DNA of 5,830 bases. Source: Candidatus Aerophobota bacterium. Its GTDB lineage: Bacteria; Chlamydiota; Chlamydiia; Chlamydiales; GCA-2402025. Positions within the stretch are counted from its first letter, which is position 1. Every line of letters begins with the position of its first letter. Shown one piece after another: positions 1 through 3,831 of the stretch. The translations under genes were made by a program, and so were the position numbers. The stretch lies in NCBI GenBank assembly GCA_002402025.1, contig NVUU01000006.1:4512-10341 (forward strand). The letters run 5' to 3'. The notes under the pieces were generated by a model. That model did no database searches and was not told the DNA's origin. It saw only the letters and a program-made list of their open reading frames with translations.

Positions 1-300
1 ATCCTTCTCGATAGCAGTAAGAATATCACCCTTCGGACCCTTACCTCCTGATGGTGACATGCAGTCCCAAAAAAAAGAATGATTCCAAGCCTGGGCTGCG
101 TTATTAAATACTCCGCCCTGTGACTTTTTCACAAGTTCTTTGAGATCCATATCGGATTCCGCTTTACCATCTACAAGGCCATTTAATTTCTTAAAATATG
201 CCTCATGGTGCTTGTTGTAGTGATAGTCCATTTGCTCTTCCGATACAAAAGGAGCAAGGTCGCCCAAGTCGTACGGTAAGTCAGGTCTTTTAAATGTCAT
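1..300 (-). CDS. sodB: Superoxide dismutase, Fe type, N-terminal part (runs off left edge)
   Basis: The enzyme converts superoxide to hydrogen peroxide and oxygen in the cytoplasm. The visible 100 residues are the alpha-hairpin N-terminal domain of the Fe/Mn SOD family. The first two metal ligands are present: His27 in the DYHYNKHH motif and His74 in AAQAWNHSFFW. The other two ligands (Asp and His) lie outside the window. Gln70 in NNAAQ is at the position where Fe-type enzymes carry the active-site glutamine, whereas Mn-type enzymes have Gly there, so I call the Fe form. There is no signal peptide. The ATG is well supported by an AAAGAGGA ribosome site at 307-314, six bases upstream. The gene is divergent from gloA across a 150-bp spacer. 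Only weak promoter matches precede it (for example TTGTGT, 17 bp, TATTCT at 346-374). The 3' half is cut off by the window edge, not by mutation. Confidence 0.95.
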   Translation of the reverse strand, partial: MTFKRPDLPYDLGDLAPFVSEEQMDYHYNKHHEAYFKKLNGLVDGKAESDMDLKELVKKSQGGVFNNAAQAWNHSFFWDCMSPSGGKGPKGDILTAIEKD

Positions 301-345
301 AGCTCATCCTCTTTACTTTGCAAAATTCCTAAAACAAAAGGGTAT

Positions 346-365
346 AGAATATTTCGATATAATCT
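346..365. repeat. Imperfect 20-bp inverted repeat in the sodB-gloA spacer
   Basis: The two 10-base halves (AGAATATTTC and GATATAATCT) are inverse complements at 8 of 10 positions. The repeat lies about 46 bases upstream of the sodB start and overlaps a weak candidate -10 element for sodB. It could be an operator, but AT-rich spacers often hold such symmetry by chance. No known operator consensus is recognised in it. Confidence 0.25.
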
Positions 366-401
366 ACAACACAATTGCAAGTATTTCCTCTGTACTTCTC
401 T

Positions 402-431
402 TTGAAATTCATTTAAAAATGAGCTTATAAA
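402..431 (+). promoter_or_regulatory. Candidate sigma-70 type promoter for gloA
   Basis: A -35 box TTGAAA (402-407, 5 of 6 consensus bases) is separated by 18 bp from a -10 box TATAAA (426-431, 5 of 6). Transcription would start near 437-439, just before the AGAGG ribosome site at 441-445. That gives a leader of only about 13 bases. The two boxes are good matches for an AT-rich region, but nothing besides the motif supports the call. Confidence 0.4.
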
Positions 432-450
432 AAATTTATGAGAGGTAGCT

Positions 451-846
451 ATGCGTCTTCTGCACACGATGATCCGAGTAGAGAATTTAGAGAGATCCAT
501 AGAATTTTATACAAAAGTTCTTAAGATGCGCATCTTAAGACGTAAAGACAATGAGGGTGGTAAATATACACTTGTTTTTCTCGGATATGATGATGAGAGT
601 AAAAGCCATGCAATAGAGCTTACTCATAACTGGGATAACAGAAAGTATGAGCATGGAACTTACTTTGGTCATATTGCCATCGGAGTTTCTGGCATCTATA
701 AACTCTGTGAAGAAATCGAGAGTATGGGCGGCGCTATCTCAAGAAAACCTGGGCCTTTAAGCGGCAGTACAAGCGTCATCGCCTTTGTGAAAGATCCAGA
801 CGGGTATAGCATCGAGCTTATAGAGCAGGAAAATCGTTCTAATTAG
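451..846 (+). CDS. gloA: Lactoylglutathione lyase (glyoxalase I)
   Basis: GloA isomerises the hemithioacetal of methylglyoxal and glutathione to S-lactoylglutathione in the cytoplasm, the first step of methylglyoxal detoxification. The 131-residue product is close to E. coli GloA (135). It starts MRLLHTMIRVENLERSIEFY, nearly identical to the family start. The four metal ligands fall at the same numbers as in E. coli: His5, Glu56 (AIELTHNW), His74 (FGHIAIGV) and Glu122 (PDGYSIELIE). The short form without the extra helix found in zinc-type enzymes suggests a Ni/Co-dependent enzyme. Two beta-alpha-beta-beta-beta (VOC) repeats span about 2-60 and 70-125. Residue 25 is Lys where E. coli has Gly, and this site lies in a 22-bp palindrome. 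The ATG follows AGAGG by five bases. The last 8 bp overlap the end of the convergent gene. A glutathione-supplying pathway is implied but not visible here. Confidence 0.96.
   Translation: MRLLHTMIRVENLERSIEFYTKVLKMRILRRKDNEGGKYTLVFLGYDDESKSHAIELTHNWDNRKYEHGTYFGHIAIGVSGIYKLCEEIESMGGAISRKPGPLSGSTSVIAFVKDPDGYSIELIEQENRSN
519..540. repeat. 22-bp perfect palindrome inside gloA
   Basis: The sequence TCTTAAGAT-GCGC-ATCTTAAGA is exactly its own reverse complement over 22 bp, with no mismatch and no spacer. It lies 68 bases after the gloA start codon and encodes residues around Val23 to Arg30. In RNA it could fold as a 9-bp stem with a GCGC loop on either strand. As DNA it could be a dimer-binding site. 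No U-run follows, so it is not a terminator. Function is unknown. Confidence 0.9.
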
Positions 847-1291
847 AGTTTACTGGCTTAAATTGAGCCTTCCATTTATCTTTCCAATTTTTATCTAAAC
901 ACATCTGATTACAGGAGTTATCTCCAGGGTTTACTTTAACGAATCCAAAATTGCTCCAAAATATCGATTCCTTAGCATTCTTTGAAAACACAACTATATC
1001 CTTTTTCCCAAGAAAATTGCCTATCACCATCGCTATAGCTAAAACTTCACTATCGCAAGGCCTTTCGTAAGTTTCAGGACCCGCAACCTTATTTGTCGTA
1101 AGAGTTAGAATATGCTTTGCTATATTATTCTCTCCTCCGACTACTTTATCCAAAAACAGTTCACTCAAATCGGCAGAAGATACTGTCTCACTTTTAGGAT
1201 CTTTTACAGTGATCATGCCGAATAAATTTATACACGGTAGATTTTGAGTACTCAGCATCTCAGCTCTTTGAAAGATAACATTAACGCTCAT
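839..1291 (-). CDS. Hypothetical protein, 150 aa, possible degenerate GNAT-like C-terminal end
   Basis: I do not recognise this protein. The start is well supported: AAGGAG at 1297-1302 lies five bases before the ATG. There is no signal peptide or membrane segment. Residues 83-120 run as a hydrophobic helix (VLAIAMVIGNFLG), a strand (DIVVFS), a helix (KESIFWSNFGF) and a strand (VKV). This resembles the end of GNAT acetyltransferases, where an N..A...FY...GF pattern precedes the last strands. A strand-like INLFGMITV at 21-29 could fit earlier in that fold. However, the acetyl-CoA binding loop (Q/R-x-x-G-x-G/A) is not visible, so an active acetyltransferase is not supported. Four cysteines occur (20, 79, 127, 131), the last pair as CNQMC. 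The tail is Lys/Trp rich (KNWKDKWKAQFK). The gene converges on gloA with an 8-bp overlap and diverges from the lipoprotein gene. A 13-codon ORF ends on its start codon. Confidence 0.75.
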   Translation of the reverse strand: MSVNVIFQRAEMLSTQNLPCINLFGMITVKDPKSETVSSADLSELFLDKVVGGENNIAKHILTLTTNKVAGPETYERPCDSEVLAIAMVIGNFLGKKDIVVFSKNAKESIFWSNFGFVKVNPGDNSCNQMCLDKNWKDKWKAQFKPVNSN

Positions 1292-1329
1292 TTCAACTCC
1301 TTTTTAGTTTTTTGTCTTAGTTTTGCCAT
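1288..1329 (-). other. Possible 13-codon leader ORF ending on the start of the 150-aa gene
   Basis: An ATG at 1329 opens MAKLRQKTKKELK. Its TGA overlaps the ATG of the downstream gene in the ATGA arrangement typical of coupled translation. Six of 13 residues are Lys and one is Arg. The upstream ribosome site is weak (TGGA seven bases away). The ORF also contains the strong AAGGAG site of the downstream gene, which may by itself explain the AG-rich, Lys-rich coding. This could easily be chance. Confidence 0.2.
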
Positions 1330-1406
1330 TGTGTGTTCCAAAGGTCAGTAGGTAACTAAAGGCGGTTTTATTTCTTAAAATTACAAAAAAACTTTACTGA
1401 TCCCTG

Positions 1407-1428
1407 AGGTTTATTTCCAGGAAAACCT
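1407..1428. repeat. Inverted repeat in the divergent spacer before the lipoprotein gene
   Basis: AGGTTT (1407-1412) and AAACCT (1423-1428) form a 6-bp inverted repeat. It encloses a second symmetric element, TTTCC-A-GGAAA (1414-1424), which overlaps the right arm. It lies 65-86 bases upstream of the lipoprotein start, within the 201-bp spacer between two divergent genes. An operator or a weak hairpin is possible. Apart from this repeat and the two tiny leader ORFs I see nothing definite in 1292-1492, and no convincing -35/-10 pair in either direction. Confidence 0.25.
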
Positions 1429-1472
1429 TTTCAAATAATTCTCTGTTTGCTAGAAGGAATTTAAGGTGTTCT

Positions 1473-1496
1473 ATGCTCAAGTGGAGGGAGTTATGA
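1473..1496 (+). other. Possible 7-codon leader ORF ending on the lipoprotein start
   Basis: An ATG at 1473 encodes MLKWREL and stops at TGA 1494-1496, overlapping the ATG at 1493 in an ATGA arrangement. An AAGG at 1463-1466 lies six bases upstream and could serve as its ribosome site. The ORF is too short to judge by coding signal, and it also includes the ribosome site of the next gene. Confidence 0.15.
1483..1490 (+). promoter_or_regulatory. Ribosome binding site that sets the lipoprotein start at 1493
   Basis: GGAGGGAG, with its GGAGG core at 1483-1487, ends five bases before ATG 1493. An in-frame GTG at 1466 also has an AGAAGGA upstream (1452-1458), but starting there would put nine mostly non-basic residues before the signal peptide. 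Starting at 1493 gives a clean MKSHKY signal start. Confidence 0.7.
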
Positions 1497-2203
1497 AAAG
1501 CCACAAATATCTTCTTAATGGTCTTGTAATTTCAAGTCTATTTATCTGCGGATCTTGTGATAAAGTCTCTTCTTCTTTTGAGAAAGTCACATCTTACCTG
1601 CGTACACAATTTGATGCAGAAAGAGCAGAAGGACACACATTTTCAGCTGTGAACAATACACGGAATCAAACAGCTCAAAACGATTATTATCAGCAGGATA
1701 GGGGCTCAAGTAACAAAAATAGCCAATTGCAGGTACCAAACGATGATGATCCATCTGACTCAGCAAAAAGGAAACCTTTCTACCATAAAGAAAGAATCAA
1801 AGAGTACTTTAACAAAGGTGGTGATCTCTACTTCGTACGAGGCAACAATGTATCACTTATGCCGATCAAGGGAAGAGAAAACGCTTATCTTCTTACAATG
1901 AATGGCATCGGTAACAACGCAATCGTCTTTAAAGATGGGGAACACTCCGATGCAAGTTCTACAGATATTGAAGATTTCTTAGATAACTGGAGTCAAACTA
2001 AAGAACCCATAGGGGCTTTCATTATCTTCAGAAACAACCCTAGGAAAATACAAAAAGATGTTGTGACAACACTTGTTGTTACAGAGCCAAGATATGATGG
2101 GAAATCGCAGTCTGCTGAGTTCGTCGTTATTCCGCAAGATGAGATCCGCACCAAATTCGTCGGAAACAATCTTGGGTCATGTGCTCTTTTCGTGAAGTTT
2201 TAA
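1493..2203 (+). CDS. Putative lipoprotein of unknown function, 236 aa
   Basis: The function is not recognised. Residues 1-22 look like a signal peptide: basic MKSHKY, hydrophobic LLNGLVISSLFI, then CGSC. Lipid attachment at Cys22 is likely, because Gly20-Ser21-Cys22 fits positions -2 to +1 of a lipobox. Position -3 is Cys19 rather than Leu, so the lipobox is atypical. The mature part starts with a short helical segment (about 25-46). A polar linker rich in Asn, Gln, Asp and Ser follows (about 52-93, with QNDYYQQD and NDDDPSDS). A globular part (about 95-236) with several predicted strands comes last (DLYFVRG, AYLLTMNG, NAIVF, IGAFIIF, VVTTLVVT, AEFVVIP, CALFVKF). The product should sit in the periplasm or outer membrane. 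The gene stands alone on its strand, and its last 27 bp overlap the end of holB tail to tail. A lineage-specific surface or envelope protein is plausible but unproven. Confidence 0.82.
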   Translation: MKSHKYLLNGLVISSLFICGSCDKVSSSFEKVTSYLRTQFDAERAEGHTFSAVNNTRNQTAQNDYYQQDRGSSNKNSQLQVPNDDDPSDSAKRKPFYHKERIKEYFNKGGDLYFVRGNNVSLMPIKGRENAYLLTMNGIGNNAIVFKDGEHSDASSTDIEDFLDNWSQTKEPIGAFIIFRNNPRKIQKDVVTTLVVTEPRYDGKSQSAEFVVIPQDEIRTKFVGNNLGSCALFVKF

Positions 2204-3166
2204 ATAAAGGGCTTCAATACAGCTTTTAAGTTTTACATTGCAAAGGTTTGCACCTTTTATTGATAAAAGGAGCTCCACTATCTCATCAAAACTCATAGTG
2301 AACATATTAGATTGACGAAGAAGATGCTTTTTTTCCTCATCGAAATAAAGATATTCTTCTGATTGGCAAGCACCTATGCAATAAACATCCCTTATCCACT
2401 TGAGAAAAATCTCAAACACTTCTTCATTTGATAGGTTCGTATCTTTCGCAAGCGCTTTATCGAAAAGATCAAATTTTGTTAGAAAACCATTATAAGAGAG
2501 AAGGTCAAGATCTTTCAAAAAATCAACGAATAGCTCCTGCGGATAAGGCCTTGTCTGCTTTAATAGGCTCTTTGCTGCATCTAAACTCCCAAAGCTATAC
2601 TTTGCTATTACTCTTGCTACTTCAAGGCTTACATGCTCTTCATGCATGAGCTGCTTTTCTATTTGCTCTTTTGTGAAGAGCTGAAAGAGAATTTTTGTGC
2701 ATCTTGATGAAATCGTCTGCAAAAAACTCGACTCAGAACTTCCAAGTAAGATAAATACCGTACTGGATACTGGCTCTTCTAATGTTTTAAGAAGAGCATT
2801 TGCGGCAGGTGGAAGCATCTTATCTGCATCAAAGATCACGACCACTCGAACTTTTGATTCGAAAGGATTTAGAGTGATCTCATCCATGGATTTTTTGATA
2901 TTTGCAATAGAGTGATAGCTTGCTTTAGGTTCTACTTCAAGAACTCTTAGATCTGGGTGTTGGCTTTGTTCTAGTTTCTTTTCTACATGAGGATTGTTGT
3001 CATTTTTCTTGATGATCTCTTTTGCAAACAGCATAGCATGCAGCTCTTTCAATGAGCCAGGAGCACCAAGAAACATAAAAGAATGAGGCATGTTTTCACG
3101 CCTTAGAAAATCCATATATCTTGCGCTTTGATCGCTAATTTCAACATGAGATTTTGCTAAGTGCAT
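2177..3166 (-). CDS. holB: DNA polymerase III clamp loader, delta' subunit
   Basis: Delta' is the rigid stator of the clamp loader (with delta and gamma/tau) that places the sliding clamp on DNA. The 329 residues show the AAA+ layout of the family. A degenerate P-loop GAPGSLKE (34-41) lacks the GKT/S that binds phosphate, as expected for a subunit that does not hydrolyse ATP. HPDL (70-73), Walker-B-like VVIFDAD (109-115), ANALLKTLEEP (122-132) and the SRC motif (154-156) follow. The Arg in SRC normally reaches into the neighbouring ATPase site. The four-cysteine zinc module that usually precedes HPD is absent, since no Cys occurs before 156. The C-terminal collar region (about 210-329) is poorly conserved. 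DnaX is ruled out by the broken P-loop. The ATG overlaps the tmk end by 10 bp, with GAGG four bases upstream. This is the last gene of gyrA-tmk-holB. Confidence 0.92.
   Translation of the reverse strand: MHLAKSHVEISDQSARYMDFLRRENMPHSFMFLGAPGSLKELHAMLFAKEIIKKNDNNPHVEKKLEQSQHPDLRVLEVEPKASYHSIANIKKSMDEITLNPFESKVRVVVIFDADKMLPPAANALLKTLEEPVSSTVFILLGSSESSFLQTISSRCTKILFQLFTKEQIEKQLMHEEHVSLEVARVIAKYSFGSLDAAKSLLKQTRPYPQELFVDFLKDLDLLSYNGFLTKFDLFDKALAKDTNLSNEEVFEIFLKWIRDVYCIGACQSEEYLYFDEEKKHLLRQSNMFTMSFDEIVELLLSIKGANLCNVKLKSCIEALYLKLHEKST
2206..2227 (+). terminator. Weak candidate terminator after the lipoprotein gene
   Basis: AAAGGGCT (2206-2213) can pair with AGCTTTT (2221-2227) with one G bulge and a G-T pair, over a 7-base loop. 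A T-rich stretch overlaps and follows the right arm. The stem is weak and lies inside the holB coding region on the other strand, so the call is tentative. Confidence 0.2.
2240..2276. repeat. Cluster of three adjacent inverted repeats in the holB 3' end
   Basis: Three symmetric elements lie nearly back to back. GCAAA-GG-TTTGC spans 2240-2251, CCTTTTAT-TG-ATAAAAGG spans 2253-2270 (8-bp perfect arms), and GGAGCTCC spans 2269-2276. They fall within holB coding sequence and 37-73 bases after the stop of the convergent lipoprotein gene. They could give a hairpin near both transcript ends, but no U-run follows in either direction. Confidence 0.6.
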
Positions 3167-3831
3167 GAAACCTCAAGAAGCTTTTTATCTGTGATATTTA
3201 TGACTTCTTGAAATACTTTTTCTTGAGTAGTTTCTGCATTGATCGTTACGATGCGACTACTATGTTTCCTTGCGAGGTTGAGATAACCCTCTCTTACTTT
3301 TTCATGAAAAAAAAGCTCTTCTTTTTCAAGTCTGTCATACGAATTTTTGCCATCTTTTAGTATGGCTTCATTGGCTCTTTTTAATCCAAGTTTTGGATCT
3401 AGGTCTAAATAAAATGTTAGATCTGGGACAAGGTTCTCTGTTGCAAAAAGACATAGCTCCTCAACATAGGCAGGAGAAAAAGAATCTCTCGCAGCGCCTT
3501 GATAGGCAATCGTAGAATCATTGAAACGATCACAAAGAACTATTTGACCATTTTTCAGCGCTGGCATGATCACCTCATGAACATGTTGCGCTCTATCTGC
3601 GAGGAATAAAAGAAGTTCTGAGAATTCATTTAACTTAATAGATTCTTTATGAAGAAGAATTTCTCTAATCGATTTACCAAGCTCCGTTCCACCCGGAGCT
3701 CTCGTTAATAGGACAGGAGAGCCTTTCCCTATTAAATAATCATAGAGCTTTTGGGAAAGAGTTGTCTTTCCACTACCTTCTCCCCCTTCAAGAGTGAGAA
3801 ATAACCCTGTATTACGCGTCTTTCTTTTCAA
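3157..3831 (-). CDS. tmk: Thymidylate kinase
   Basis: Tmk phosphorylates dTMP to dTDP with ATP on the way to dTTP, in the cytoplasm. Numbered from TTG 3831 (224 aa), the P-loop is GGEGSGKTT (16-24), followed by TRAPGGTELG (43-52), a helix ELLLFLADRAQHV (72-84) and DRFNDSTIAYQG (101-112). A lid region with basic residues lies at about 151-172 (KDGKNSYDRLEKEE). The absence of Arg in the P-loop together with a basic lid indicates the bacterial type II enzyme. TRAPGG has Ala where TREPGG is usual. No ATG or GTG exists in frame between the upstream stop (3874-3876) and the P-loop; only TTG at 3864 or 3831 is available. I prefer 3831 because it gives a near-normal N-terminus and only 20 bp of overlap with gyrA. 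TTG 3864 would give 235 aa and 53 bp of overlap. Neither has a good ribosome site, which suggests coupling to gyrA translation. Confidence 0.93.
   Translation of the reverse strand: MKRKTRNTGLFLTLEGGEGSGKTTLSQKLYDYLIGKGSPVLLTRAPGGTELGKSIREILLHKESIKLNEFSELLLFLADRAQHVHEVIMPALKNGQIVLCDRFNDSTIAYQGAARDSFSPAYVEELCLFATENLVPDLTFYLDLDPKLGLKRANEAILKDGKNSYDRLEKEELFFHEKVREGYLNLARKHSSRIVTINAETTQEKVFQEVINITDKKLLEVSCT

Noticed and set aside
341..374. sodB promoter on the minus strand
   Set aside because: Two overlapping candidates with 17-bp spacing exist, but each matches only 3 of 6 bases at -35 and 4 of 6 at -10, no better than chance in AT-rich DNA.
297..500. Minus-strand open frame of 67 codons ending on the sodB start
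   Set aside because: It begins inside gloA on the opposite strand and covers the divergent spacer. It has no ribosome site and no family-like sequence. Its ATGA overlap with sodB looks accidental, since sodB has its own good ribosome site.
855..869. GGCTTA-AAT-TGAGCC hairpin as a gloA terminator
   Set aside because: The stem is 6 bp with one G-T pair and a 3-base loop, lies in coding sequence of the opposite gene, and is not followed by a T-run.
1466..1492. GTG at 1466 as the start of the lipoprotein
   Set aside because: It would put nine extra residues, including Glu, before the basic start of the signal peptide. ATG 1493 has a better ribosome site and a normal signal peptide.
2400..2415. 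TTGAGA-AAAA-TCTCAA hairpin in holB
   Set aside because: It is a short internal stem in coding sequence without a T-run or a neighbouring gene boundary.
2428..2649. Plus-strand open frame opposite holB
   Set aside because: It is antisense to a well-supported gene, and its Leu-rich end simply mirrors Ser/Lys/Glu-rich coding on the other strand.
2697..2915. Plus-strand open frame opposite the holB AAA+ core
   Set aside because: It mirrors the conserved delta' motifs on the other strand and has no independent evidence.
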